DNA of 64,000 nucleotides from Rhodanobacter sp. FW104-R8 (GTDB lineage Bacteria > Pseudomonadota > Gammaproteobacteria > Xanthomonadales > Rhodanobacteraceae). Each line of letters starts with the position of its first letter. The first letter of the stretch is position 1. Below the pieces are notes generated by a model. It was given only the letters and a program-made list of their open reading frames with translations. It had not been told where the DNA came from and ran no database searches. The position numbers were made by a program, and so were the translations under genes. Below, in pieces: positions 1 to 7,669 of this stretch. The stretch lies in assembly GCF_001617365.1 (NCBI RefSeq), contig NZ_LVJR01000016.1, forward strand, positions 1-64,000. Reading direction: 5' to 3'.

Positions 1-32
1 GGCTTCGCTCCCGCTCTTGATCTGGCTCTTTT

Positions 33-273
33 GAAGAGTGCGCGCCGGGAGCGCGCTGCTCTTCCCGGGGCCCCTCTGAAGCGGCGGGCGGGTGGTGGAT
101 CAGCCCGCAGGGTGGCCGGCACGGAGGCCGGCCAGTTTGTCGTCAGGGCAGGAAGCCCTGTCGACAAACCCCACCGCCTGGACGCGGACCTTGCGGGCAG
201 GAGGCCCGCAAGGCGCGCAAGCGGGGTGGCCTTTCTCTTGGGTTACTTTCTTTTTGGCCACGCAAAGAGAAAG
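33..273 (+). repeat. Tandem multi-hairpin intergenic element
   Basis: Five stem-loops in a row fill this gene-free stretch. Stems are 33-64 (inner arms 40-45/51-56, loop CGGGA), 113-120/127-134 (loop ACGGAG), 136-149/155-168 (loop AGGAA), 189-198/204-213 (perfect 10 bp, loop AGGAG) and 231-239/265-273 (CTTTCTCTT/AAGAGAAAG). The first four all expose GGA in the loop on the + strand. The right end encodes the GHAKRK tail that is often mis-called as a protein in this bacterial group. From general knowledge this resembles a repeat abundant between genes in Xanthomonadaceae-type genomes. Positions 274-339 hold nothing else I can name. Confidence 0.6.
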
Positions 274-339
274 TGACTCGGGCGCCGCAGGCGCACGAAA
301 GCTCTGAAAACAACCTTTACAAGCGAAGCATCAACCAGC

Positions 340-1344
340 TCAGAACGTGCGCTGCACCGAATAATCCGCCAGCGTCCCCAGCGCGTCGCGATGTGCCGAA
401 GGAGCCAGCGCGGCCAGCGCCTCACGGGCGGCGCGGGCGTGCAGCAGGGCGCGGTCGCGGGTGCGCTCCAGCGCGCCGGAGTCGCGGATCGAGGCGATGA
501 TGCGGTCCAGCGAGTCGAGCCCGCCGTGCTCGATCGCGTGGCGCAGCGACTGCACCTGTTCCGGGTTGGCCTTCTCCAGCGCGTAGATCAGCGGCAGGGT
601 CGGCTTGCCCTCGGCGAGGTCGTCGCCGATGTTCTTGCCCAGGGTGCCGGCGTCGCTGGTGTAGTCCAGCAGGTCGTCGGCGATCTGGAACGCGTAGCCC
701 AGTTCCATGCCGTAGCGGCGCAACGCGGTCACTTGCGCTTCCGGCAACCCGCCGAGCAGGCCACCCAGTTCGGTGGCGGCGGCGAACAGCACCGCGGTCT
801 TGCGTTCGATCACCGCCAGGTAGGCTGCCTCGCTCACGTCGGCGTTGCCGATGTTGAGCAACTGCAGCACCTCGCCTTCGGCGATGGTGTTGGTGGTGTC
901 GGCGAGGATGCGCATGATGCGCATATCGTCCAGTTCCACCATCAGCTGGAACGAGCGCGAGTACAGGAAGTCGCCGACCAGCACGCTGGCGGCGTTGCCC
1001 CACAGCGCGTTGGCGGTCTTGCGGCCGCGGCGCAGGTCGGATTCGTCGACCACGTCGTCGTGCAGCAGGGTGGAGGTGTGGATGAACTCGATGATCGCGG
1101 CGAGCTTGGTGTGCTGCTCGCCGCGGTAGCCGGCCGCGCCGGCGGCCAGCACGTGCAGCATCGGGCGCAAGCGCTTGCCGCCGCCGGCGATGATGTGGTC
1201 GGCGATCTGGTTGATCAGCACCACGTCGGAGGACAGCCGCCGGCGGATCAGCCCGTCGACGCGCTGCATGTCGGCGGCGGCGAGGTCGCGCACCTGGGCG
1301 AAGTCGGCGGGGCGGCTGGCGTCGGCGGGCATCGTCGTGGTCAT
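340..1344 (-). CDS. ispB: Octaprenyl/polyprenyl diphosphate synthase
   Basis: Class I trans-isoprenyl diphosphate synthase, 334 aa. It condenses IPP units onto farnesyl diphosphate to make the long side chain of ubiquinone, in the cytosol or at the membrane. The first Asp-rich motif DDVVD is at residues 96-100 and the second, DDLLD, at 223-227. The GGGKRLRP substrate-binding motif is near residue 54, and the length is normal for the family. The start MTTTMP was chosen because similarity to the family begins shortly after it; the much longer upstream open frame is antisense to the neighbouring transporter. A TATAAT -10-like hexamer lies 29-34 bases upstream. The ribosome-binding site is weak. 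Confidence 0.95.
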   Translation of the reverse strand: MTTTMPADASRPADFAQVRDLAAADMQRVDGLIRRRLSSDVVLINQIADHIIAGGGKRLRPMLHVLAAGAAGYRGEQHTKLAAIIEFIHTSTLLHDDVVDESDLRRGRKTANALWGNAASVLVGDFLYSRSFQLMVELDDMRIMRILADTTNTIAEGEVLQLLNIGNADVSEAAYLAVIERKTAVLFAAATELGGLLGGLPEAQVTALRRYGMELGYAFQIADDLLDYTSDAGTLGKNIGDDLAEGKPTLPLIYALEKANPEQVQSLRHAIEHGGLDSLDRIIASIRDSGALERTRDRALLHARAAREALAALAPSAHRDALGTLADYSVQRTF

Positions 1345-1372
1345 GGGGGCTTCGGGGGCGTGAATCGTTCCG

Positions 1373-1443
1373 ATTATAGGGCCTGCAACAACTTGCGCCG
1401 CGACATGTCGCCACAAACCCCGACGCGGGGCGCCCTCTATAAT
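1373..1443. promoter_or_regulatory. Back-to-back -10 boxes between ispB and the yajR-like gene
   Basis: A perfect TATAAT reads on the - strand at 1378-1373, toward ispB. Another reads on the + strand at 1438-1443, toward the transporter. No convincing -35 hexamer is visible at 16-18 bp for either, so the promoter assignment rests on the -10 match and the divergent layout. Confidence 0.4.
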
Positions 1444-1476
1444 GCCGGCCATGCCTTTTCCGACAGCTGTCCCCCG

Positions 1477-2679
1477 GTGAGCAAACTCTCCAGCCTCGAA
1501 CTGCGCAGCGCGCTGACCCTGGCCTGCGTGATCAGCCTGCGCCTGTTCGGCCTGTTCCTGATCATGCCGGTGTTCTCGCTGTACGCGAAGGGGATGCCCG
1601 ACGCCAGCGGTTTCATGATCGGGCTGGCGCTGGGCGTCTACGGCATCGGCCAGGTGCTGCTGCAGATCCCGCTGGGGCTGCTGTCGGACCGGATCGGGCG
1701 CAAGCCGGCGATCACCTTCGGCCTGCTGCTGTTCGCCCTCGGCGGGCTGATCGCGGCGATGTCGCACACGCTCGCCGGCATCGCCGTGGGGCGCGCGGTA
1801 CAGGGCATGGGCGCGGTGGCCGGCGCCGGCATCGCGCTGGCGGCGGACCTCACCGCCGAGGAAAACCGCGGCAAGGCGATGGGCATCATCGGCGTGTCGA
1901 TCGGCCTGGCGTTCCTGCTGGCGCTGATCCTGGGGCCGCCGCTGGAGGCGGTCGCCGGCCTGCCCGGGCTGTTCGCCGCCACCTCGATCCTGGCCCTGGC
2001 CTCGCTGGCGCTGCTGTGGCTGATCGTGCCCACGCCGGCGCGCGCCCGTGCACCGGCCGCGGCGGGCGTCGGCCAGGTGCTGGCGATGCTGCGCGACGGG
2101 CGGATGCTGGTGCTGAACGGCTCGGTGTTCTTCCTGCACGCGCTGCTCACCGCCAGTTTCGTCGGGCTGCCGCTGCTGCTGGCGAACACGCTGCACCTGC
2201 CGGTGAACCGGCACTGGGAGCTGTACCTGCCGGTGATGACGGTTGCCGCGTTCGTGATGGGCGCGAGCCTGCACTACATGCGCGAGGTGGCGCAGAGCCT
2301 GCGCATCGTGACGGTGTGCGTGGTGGCAATCGGGCTGGCCTTGCTCGGCTTCGCGTTGTCCGGCCGTCACCTGGCCGCGTTCGGCGCGGCGGCGGCGGTG
2401 TTCTTCTCCGCCTTCAACCTGCTGGAGGCGGCGCTGCCCAGCCTGGTCTCGCGGCTGGCTCCGGAGCACCTGCGCGGCGCGGCGATGGGCGCCTATTCGA
2501 CCAGCCAGTTCATTGGCGCGTTCGTGGGCGGCACGCTCGGCGGCATCGCGCTGGGCCGGCTCGGCCCCGACGGCGTGTTCGTCTGCGCCGCGGCGCTGAC
2601 CCTGCTGTGGCTGCCGCTGGTGGTGTCCGGCTCGCGCCGGATCGCTCGCGCCGCCATCGCGCAGGTGCAGCCCGTGTAG
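1477..2679 (+). CDS. YajR-like MFS transporter lacking the C-terminal YAM domain
   Basis: Major facilitator superfamily permease of 400 aa with twelve predicted hydrophobic segments. The loop 2-3 motif A reads GLLSDRIGRKP, and the N-terminal half (FGLFLIMPVFSLY, GIYGxxQ-like segment, DLTAEENRGKAMG) resembles Escherichia coli YajR. YajR has an extra cytoplasmic YAM domain after the last helix; this protein ends right after helix 12 with a basic tail. The GTG start at 1477 is preferred because it begins just ahead of the first helix and lies 34 bases after a TATAAT box. An in-frame ATG at 1405 would sit upstream of that box. The substrate is unknown; a drug or metabolite proton antiporter is likely. 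Confidence 0.8.
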   Translation: MSKLSSLELRSALTLACVISLRLFGLFLIMPVFSLYAKGMPDASGFMIGLALGVYGIGQVLLQIPLGLLSDRIGRKPAITFGLLLFALGGLIAAMSHTLAGIAVGRAVQGMGAVAGAGIALAADLTAEENRGKAMGIIGVSIGLAFLLALILGPPLEAVAGLPGLFAATSILALASLALLWLIVPTPARARAPAAAGVGQVLAMLRDGRMLVLNGSVFFLHALLTASFVGLPLLLANTLHLPVNRHWELYLPVMTVAAFVMGASLHYMREVAQSLRIVTVCVVAIGLALLGFALSGRHLAAFGAAAAVFFSAFNLLEAALPSLVSRLAPEHLRGAAMGAYSTSQFIGAFVGGTLGGIALGRLGPDGVFVCAAALTLLWLPLVVSGSRRIARAAIAQVQPV

Positions 2680-2774
2680 GAACGTACCGGCGCGGATCCC
2701 GCGGGGTTTGCAACGGCCGTGCGACGCCCCATGATGGGAGCCTGCGGCCGCGCCGCGCACTGGGTACCGCTTCG

Positions 2775-3755
2775 ATGGCCCAACAGATCATCGCGCTGAT
2801 CGCCGAGTTCGGCGTGCTGCTGGTCTTCCTCAACGTGCTGCTGACCCAGCTCGGCGCGCCGCTGCCGGCGGTGCCGACCCTGGTGGTGGCCGGGGCGCTG
2901 GCGGCGGACGGACAACTGGCGGCGGCGGGCGTGCTGGCGGTGGCGCTGGTCGCCTGCCTGTTCGGCGACCTGGCGTGGTACGCCGCCGGGCGGCGCTACG
3001 GAGGGAGCGTGATGCGCCTGCTGTGTCGCATCTCGCTGTCGCCCGACTCGTGCGTGCAGCGTTCCGAACTGCAGTTCCAGCGCTGGCGCGCCGGCGTGCT
3101 GCTGGTGGCGAAGTTCGTGCCGGGGCTGGCCACGGTGGCGCCGCCGCTGGTCGGCGCGATGGGGCTGCGGCTGCCGGTGTTCTTGCTGTTCGACGGGATC
3201 GGCTCGTTGCTGTGGGCCGGGCTGGCAGTCGCCCTCGGTTACGCTTTCGCCGCGCAGATCGACGACCTGCTGGCGGCGATTGCCGACGCCGGCACGATCG
3301 CGCTGGAGCTGCTCGGCGCCCTGTTGGCGCTGTACGTGCTGGCGCGCTGGTGGCAGCGGCGGCGCCTGCTGCGCACGTTGCGGATGGCGCGCATCACGGT
3401 GGACGAGCTGTACCGCGCGATCGAGGACGGGCGCGCGCCGGTGGTGGTCGACGTGCGCCCGGCGGGGTCGCGCCAGCTCGACACGCGGGTCGTCCCCGGC
3501 GCGCTGCTGGTCGACGATCGCGGTATCGACCATGCGCTGCGCGGCATCCCGCTCGACCGCGAGCTGGTGGTCTACTGCAATTGCCCGAACGAGGTGTCCG
3601 CCGCGAGGGTGGCCAAGACCCTGATGGCGCAGGGTTACCGCCGGGTGCGCCCGCTGCTGGGCGGGCTGGAGGCGTGGGACGCGGCCGGCTACGGCGTCGA
3701 CCGGCTGCCGGCCGGTGCGGCGGCGACCCACGGCCCGGACGGCCATCCGGCCTGA
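2775..3755 (+). CDS. DedA/VTT-domain membrane protein fused to a rhodanese domain
   Basis: A 326-aa two-domain protein. Residues about 1-190 form a DedA (SNARE-associated/VTT) membrane domain. The signature FVPGLATVAPPLVGAMG is visible, with Lys where many DedA proteins have Arg. After a last transmembrane helix and a basic stretch (WWQRRR), residues about 215-305 are a rhodanese domain, with the active-site Cys268 in the loop YCNCPNEVSA. DedA proteins act in envelope homeostasis and lipid scrambling; rhodaneses transfer sulfane sulfur or sense redox. The fused domain would face the cytoplasm. Such fusions exist in proteobacteria, but the biochemical role is unclear. Confidence 0.85.
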   Translation: MAQQIIALIAEFGVLLVFLNVLLTQLGAPLPAVPTLVVAGALAADGQLAAAGVLAVALVACLFGDLAWYAAGRRYGGSVMRLLCRISLSPDSCVQRSELQFQRWRAGVLLVAKFVPGLATVAPPLVGAMGLRLPVFLLFDGIGSLLWAGLAVALGYAFAAQIDDLLAAIADAGTIALELLGALLALYVLARWWQRRRLLRTLRMARITVDELYRAIEDGRAPVVVDVRPAGSRQLDTRVVPGALLVDDRGIDHALRGIPLDRELVVYCNCPNEVSAARVAKTLMAQGYRRVRPLLGGLEAWDAAGYGVDRLPAGAAATHGPDGHPA

Positions 3756-3920
3756 TCCGCACGTGCGTGGCGCGGACCGGCGGGCCGGGCCGCGGCCTAC
3801 GCCCATTCGGGTCCGCGTCCGCTGCACTCGATGCCGGCCATGGTTATGATAGCCAGCCCGGACCACCATTCCGGCCGTGACCACTCCCGAATGCACGGCC
3901 GGCCCAACGAGGACATTCCC

Positions 3921-4421
3921 ATGGCACGTGGCGTCAACAAAGTCATCCTGGTCGGCAACCTCGGCAACGACCCCGAAGTGCGCTACACCACCAGCGGCAC
4001 CGCGATCGCCACGCTGAGCCTGGCTACCTCGGAGAGCTGGACCGACAAGCAGAGCGGCGAGAAGCAGGAACGCACCGAGTGGCACCGCGTGAAGATGTTC
4101 GGCAAGCTGGCGGAGATCGCCGGCGAGTACCTGAAGAAGGGCCGGCAGGTGTACATCGAAGGCTCGCTGCGCACCGACAAGTACACCGACAAGAGCGGCG
4201 TCGAGAAGTACTCCACCGACATCATCGCCAGCGACATGCAGATGCTCGGCGGCGGCGGTGAGGGCGGCGCGGGCGGCGGCGGCTTCCAGCGCGAGCGTCC
4301 GCAGGGCGGCGGCCAGCGCCAGGGTGGCGGCTCCGCCGGCCAGCCGCGCGGCGGCGACGAGCCGCGCCGCGCCCCGCCGCCGGCCGACAACGGCTTCGCG
4401 GATGACGACATTCCGTTCTAG
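3921..4421 (+). CDS. ssb: Single-stranded DNA-binding protein
   Basis: A 166-aa SSB. The N-terminal OB fold (about residues 1-110) carries the family hallmarks [26 protein letters not shown] and [12 protein letters not shown] Gly/Gln/Pro-rich disordered linker follows, ending in the acidic tip DDDIPF that recruits replication and repair partners. The protein coats ssDNA during replication, recombination and repair. The ATG at 3921 is certain from the [12 protein letters not shown] start. A TATGAT -10-like box lies at 3845-3850, with a weak -35. A strong terminator follows the gene. Confidence 0.97.
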   Translation: MARGVNKVILVGNLGNDPEVRYTTSGTAIATLSLATSESWTDKQSGEKQERTEWHRVKMFGKLAEIAGEYLKKGRQVYIEGSLRTDKYTDKSGVEKYSTDIIASDMQMLGGGGEGGAGGGGFQRERPQGGGQRQGGGSAGQPRGGDEPRRAPPPADNGFADDDIPF

Positions 4422-4442
4422 CGAACACAGGTTGTCGCCCCC

Positions 4443-4473
4443 GAGGGCCTGCTTCCGCAGGCCCTCGTCGTTT
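4443..4473 (+). terminator. Rho-independent terminator of ssb
   Basis: Perfect 10-bp stem, arms 4443-4452 and 4457-4466, with loop TTCC, followed by GTCGTTTCC. It lies 22 bases after the ssb stop and before the convergent AraC gene. Confidence 0.8.
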
Positions 4474-4505
4474 CCGGCAGCCGGTGGTGGTGCTCCTCCG
4501 GCCAG

Positions 4506-5216
4506 CTAGAGCTTTCCCCTGAGCGCGCGGTACTCGCGCGGGGTGATCCCGACGGTGGCCTTGAACTGCCGGGCGAAGGCGCTCTGGTCGGAGAAGCCGC
4601 ATTGCACGCCGATGCTGGCGATGCTGTTGTCGTCATCGTGCAGCAAGCGCATGGCGGCGTCGATGCGGATCTTGGTGAGCTGCTGCTGCGGGGTGAACTG
4701 GAACACGCGGCGGAAGTGCCGCTCGAGCTGGGCCAGCGACAGCCCGGCGAAGGCGGCCAAGTCCTGCACGCGGATGTTCTCGTCGTAGTGGGACTGCATG
4801 TATTCGACGACCTTGTTGAGGCGCTTGATCGCCGAATGCTTGCCGTCCGGCTGGCCCAAGTCGCGCGACACGCCGACCACGCCGACGACCTCGCCCGCCT
4901 CGACCAGCGGGCGCTTGAAGGTGAGGCACCAGCCGGGCAGCCGGTTCGGGTAGAGGTGCACTTCGAGCTGGTTGTCGATCAGCTCGCCGCCGAGCACGCG
5001 GCTGTCCTGGGCCATGTAGTTGCCGCCCAGCGGCAGCGGGAACACGTCCGCCGGCGAGCGGCCGATCACCTCGGCGCGCCGCTGGCGGCCCAGCCGGCGC
5101 ACCAGCGTGAGGTTGCAATGGGTGTAGCGGCCCTCGCGGTCCTTGATGAAGAACACCACGTCCGGCAGCGCATCGAACAGCTTCTGCATCTCGAGGGCGG
5201 GCAGGCTGGGTTGCAT
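4506..5216 (-). CDS. PAS-domain AraC-family regulator, probably of hydroxyproline catabolism
   Basis: A 236-aa cytosolic regulator. Residues about 8-120 form a PAS fold (LPDVVFFIKDREGRYTHCN, VIGRSPADVFP), probably the effector sensor. Residues about 135-232 form an AraC/XylS double helix-turn-helix ending in CGFSDQSAFARQFKATVGITPREYR. It is divergent from the hydroxyproline operon with a 160-bp intergenic region holding direct repeats, so it very likely controls that operon; this link is inferred from context. AraC-type activators accompany hydroxyproline genes in Pseudomonas too, but the PAS sensor domain is distinctive. Confidence 0.85.
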   Translation of the reverse strand: MQPSLPALEMQKLFDALPDVVFFIKDREGRYTHCNLTLVRRLGRQRRAEVIGRSPADVFPLPLGGNYMAQDSRVLGGELIDNQLEVHLYPNRLPGWCLTFKRPLVEAGEVVGVVGVSRDLGQPDGKHSAIKRLNKVVEYMQSHYDENIRVQDLAAFAGLSLAQLERHFRRVFQFTPQQQLTKIRIDAAMRLLHDDDNSIASIGVQCGFSDQSAFARQFKATVGITPREYRALRGKL

Positions 5217-5272
5217 CGTCGCGGCGGCGTGGGTTGCGTAGGGGCGGTGACCGCCGATGGCCCGATGCTAGC

Positions 5273-5332
5273 GCAATCGCAGGCGGCGCAAGCAATCGCG
5301 GATTGTGCCGAATTCCGCATGCGCACTCGGCA
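5273..5332 (+). promoter_or_regulatory. Candidate regulator sites upstream of the hydroxyproline operon
   Basis: The octamer GCAATCGC occurs at 5273-5280 and again at 5292-5299, 19 bp apart in the same orientation. That is roughly two helical turns, typical of AraC-family half-sites. Next to it, TGCCGA (5306-5311) and TCGGCA (5327-5332) form an inverted repeat. No experimental site is known to me. Confidence 0.4.
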
Positions 5333-5376
5333 TTCTCCGCTAGTCGCCGCGGCGACCCGGGTGTGAGCATGGACGC

Positions 5377-6318
5377 ATGCATACCCTCGATGTGATCGAC
5401 TCGCACACCGCCGGCGAACCGACCCGCGTGGTCGTCGCGGGCTTCCCTGATCTCGGCGGCGACAGCCTGGCCCGCTGCCGGGAGCGCTTCGCGGCCGAGT
5501 TCGACCACTGGCGCAGCGCCATCGCGTGCGAGCCGCGCGGCTCGGACGCCATGGTCGGTGCGGTGCTGCTGCCAGCGCGCGACCCGCGCGCCTGCAGCGG
5601 GGTCGTCTTCTTCAACAACGTCGGCTACCTGGGCATGTGCGGCCACGGCACGATCGGTGTGGTGCGCACGCTGCAGCATCTCGGCCGGATCGGGCCGGGA
5701 CGGCACTACATCGAGACGCCGGTCGGCACGGTGGGCGTGGATCTCGACGATGACGGCCGGGTCCACATCGACAACGTCGAGAGCTACCGCCATGCGAAGG
5801 ACGTGGCGGTGCAGGTGCCCGGGCATGGCGAAGTGCGCGGCGACGTCGCCTGGGGCGGCAACTGGTTCTTCATCACCGGGCAAGCGCCGTGCCCGCTCGA
5901 CCTGGCCCACCAGCGCGAGCTGACCGCCTATACCGAGGCGATCCGGCAGGCGCTGGAAGCGGCCGGCATCACCGGCGCGGAAGGCGGTGAGATCGACCAC
6001 GTCGAGGTCAACGGTTCGGCGCCCGACGGCAGTGGCCAGGCGCGCAACTTCGTGCTGTGCCCGGGCCTGGCCTACGACCGCTCGCCGTGCGGCACCGGCA
6101 CCAGCGCCAAGCTGGCCTGCCTGGCCGCCGACGGCAAACTGGCCGAAGGCGAGAGCTGGCTGCAGCAGGGCATCCTCGGCAGCGTTTTCGAAGGCAGCTA
6201 CCGGCGCGGCGCGCGCGGTGTGGCGCCGCGCATCGCCGGCACGGCCCACGTCATCGCGCGCGCGCAGCTGCTGATCGATCCGGCCGATCCGTTTGCCTGG
6301 GGCATCCGCGCCGAATGA
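5377..6318 (+). CDS. lhpA: 4-hydroxyproline 2-epimerase
   Basis: Proline racemase family enzyme, 313 aa, that interconverts trans-4-hydroxy-L-proline and cis-4-hydroxy-D-proline without cofactor. The two catalytic cysteines are visible: Cys88 in MCGHGTIG and Cys238 in [10 protein letters not shown]. The two-Cys form fits the epimerase/racemase rather than the Cys/Thr dehydratase subgroup. The [10 protein letters not shown] start region is typical. It is the first gene of a tightly overlapping operon, with the next gene starting inside its stop codon (ATGA). The downstream dehydrogenase, deaminase and semialdehyde dehydrogenase genes make the hydroxyproline assignment strong. Confidence 0.93.
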   Translation: MHTLDVIDSHTAGEPTRVVVAGFPDLGGDSLARCRERFAAEFDHWRSAIACEPRGSDAMVGAVLLPARDPRACSGVVFFNNVGYLGMCGHGTIGVVRTLQHLGRIGPGRHYIETPVGTVGVDLDDDGRVHIDNVESYRHAKDVAVQVPGHGEVRGDVAWGGNWFFITGQAPCPLDLAHQRELTAYTEAIRQALEAAGITGAEGGEIDHVEVNGSAPDGSGQARNFVLCPGLAYDRSPCGTGTSAKLACLAADGKLAEGESWLQQGILGSVFEGSYRRGARGVAPRIAGTAHVIARAQLLIDPADPFAWGIRAE

Positions 6319-7427
6319 AAGCTTTCGACCTCATCGTCGTCGGCGCCGGCATCGTCGGCGCGGCCTGCGCCGCGGCGGCGGCGCACGAGGGCCTGACGGT
6401 GGCCGTGGTGGAGCCGGGCCCGGTGGGTGGCGGCAGCACCGCGGCGGCGATGGGACACCTGGTGGCGATGGACGACGACCCGGCCGAGCTGGCGCTGTCG
6501 GCGTACTCGCTGCGGCTGTGGGAACGCTACGCGATGCTGCCGGAGATCGAATTCAGCCGCTGCGGCACGCTGTGGGTGGCGCGCGACGAGCGCGAGCTGG
6601 CCGCGGTGCCGGCCAGGATCGCGCGGCTGGCCGGCGCCGGGTTGCGCGCCGAGCGGGTCGACGCGCGGCAACTGTACGAACTGGAACCGCAACTGGCGCC
6701 CGGCCTGGCCGGCGGCATGCGGGTGCCGGACGAGGCGGTGGTGTATCCGCCGCGGATGGCGCGCCACCTGCTCGACCAGGCGGGCGCCGCCGGTGCGCAG
6801 GCCTGGCTGGGCCGGCGCGTGGTCGAGCTGCTGGAGCACGGCGTGCGCCTGGACGACGGCACGCGGCTGGCCGGCCCGGTGCTGGTCGCCACCGGCGTGG
6901 CCTTGCCGCAACTGCTGCCGGAGTTGCCGTTGTACCCGCGCAAGGGCCAGCTGGCGATCACCGACCGCTACCCCGGCCTGATCCGGCACCAGCTGCTGGA
7001 GCTGGGTTATGCCGATTCCGCGCACGGCGACGCCGAGCGCAGCGTGGCGTTCAACGTGCAGCCGCGCCCGACCGGGCAGATCCTGGTCGGCTCCTCGCGC
7101 GAGTCCGGCGTGGCCGACCGTGAGGTGTCGCTGCCGCTGCTGTGGCAGATGCTGCAGCGTACCTTCGCCTTCCTGCCAATCCTGCGCGGGCTGCAGGGCA
7201 TCCGCATCTGGACCGGGTTGCGTCCGGCCACGCCGGACGGCCGACCGTACCTGGGCCCGCTGCCGGGGCGGCGCGACGTGTGGGTCGCCGCCGGCCACGA
7301 GGGCCTGGGCGTCACCACCGCGCTGGGCAGCGCGCGGCTGATCGTGGACGGCCTGCTCGGGCGCGTGCCGGCGATCGACCCGGCGCCCTACCTGCCGGCG
7401 CGCATGCTGGGTGGGGCGGCGGCATGA
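6315..7427 (+). CDS. FAD-dependent D-hydroxyproline dehydrogenase, DAO-type subunit
   Basis: DadA/glycine-oxidase-like flavoprotein, 370 aa. An N-terminal Rossmann FAD-binding motif ([12 protein letters not shown]) lies at residues about 7-18. The C-terminal region ([27 protein letters not shown]) is the usual DAO-family closure around the flavin. With the next two genes it should form the heteromeric dehydrogenase that oxidises cis-4-hydroxy-D-proline to 1-pyrroline-4-hydroxy-2-carboxylate, as in the Pseudomonas LhpB/E/F complex. It overlaps the epimerase stop by four bases, which implies translational coupling. Confidence 0.88.
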   Translation: MKAFDLIVVGAGIVGAACAAAAAHEGLTVAVVEPGPVGGGSTAAAMGHLVAMDDDPAELALSAYSLRLWERYAMLPEIEFSRCGTLWVARDERELAAVPARIARLAGAGLRAERVDARQLYELEPQLAPGLAGGMRVPDEAVVYPPRMARHLLDQAGAAGAQAWLGRRVVELLEHGVRLDDGTRLAGPVLVATGVALPQLLPELPLYPRKGQLAITDRYPGLIRHQLLELGYADSAHGDAERSVAFNVQPRPTGQILVGSSRESGVADREVSLPLLWQMLQRTFAFLPILRGLQGIRIWTGLRPATPDGRPYLGPLPGRRDVWVAAGHEGLGVTTALGSARLIVDGLLGRVPAIDPAPYLPARMLGGAAA

Positions 7428-7669
7428 GCGGCACGCTGCGCCTGGAAGTGAACGGGCAGCCGGTGGACGTGCCGGACGGCGCCAGCGCGGCGGCCGCGGT
7501 GGCCGTGCTCGGCGTGCCGTTCCGCCGCTCGTGCGGCGGCCAGCCGCGCGCGCCGCTGTGCGGCATGGGCGTGTGCTTCGAATGCCGGGTGCGCATCGAC
7601 GGCGTGGCGCAGCTGCGCGCGTGCATGACGCCGGCGCGCGCGGGCATGCGGGTGTCGACCGATGACTGA
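7424..7669 (+). CDS. (2Fe-2S)-binding subunit of D-hydroxyproline dehydrogenase
   Basis: A small 81-aa ferredoxin-like protein. Its cysteines lie in the pattern RSCGG...PLCGMGVCFECRV...CMTP, the plant-type [2Fe-2S] cluster set seen in the gamma subunit of these dehydrogenases. It would carry electrons between the two flavoproteins encoded on either side. It overlaps its upstream neighbour by 4 bases and its downstream neighbour by 8 bases, so the three subunits are translationally coupled. The usual length for this subunit is about 80-110 aa. Confidence 0.88.
   Translation: MSGTLRLEVNGQPVDVPDGASAAAAVAVLGVPFRRSCGGQPRAPLCGMGVCFECRVRIDGVAQLRACMTPARAGMRVSTDD

Noticed and set aside
31-276. Small proteins ending GYFLFGHAKRK
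   Set aside because: They are translated from the multi-hairpin repeat element and recur with it; no independent evidence of coding.
1345-2760. Long - strand extension of the ispB frame
   Set aside because: It is antisense to the MFS gene, rich in Gln/Arg/His/Ala low-complexity typical of GC-rich shadow frames, and IspB similarity begins only at MTTTMP.
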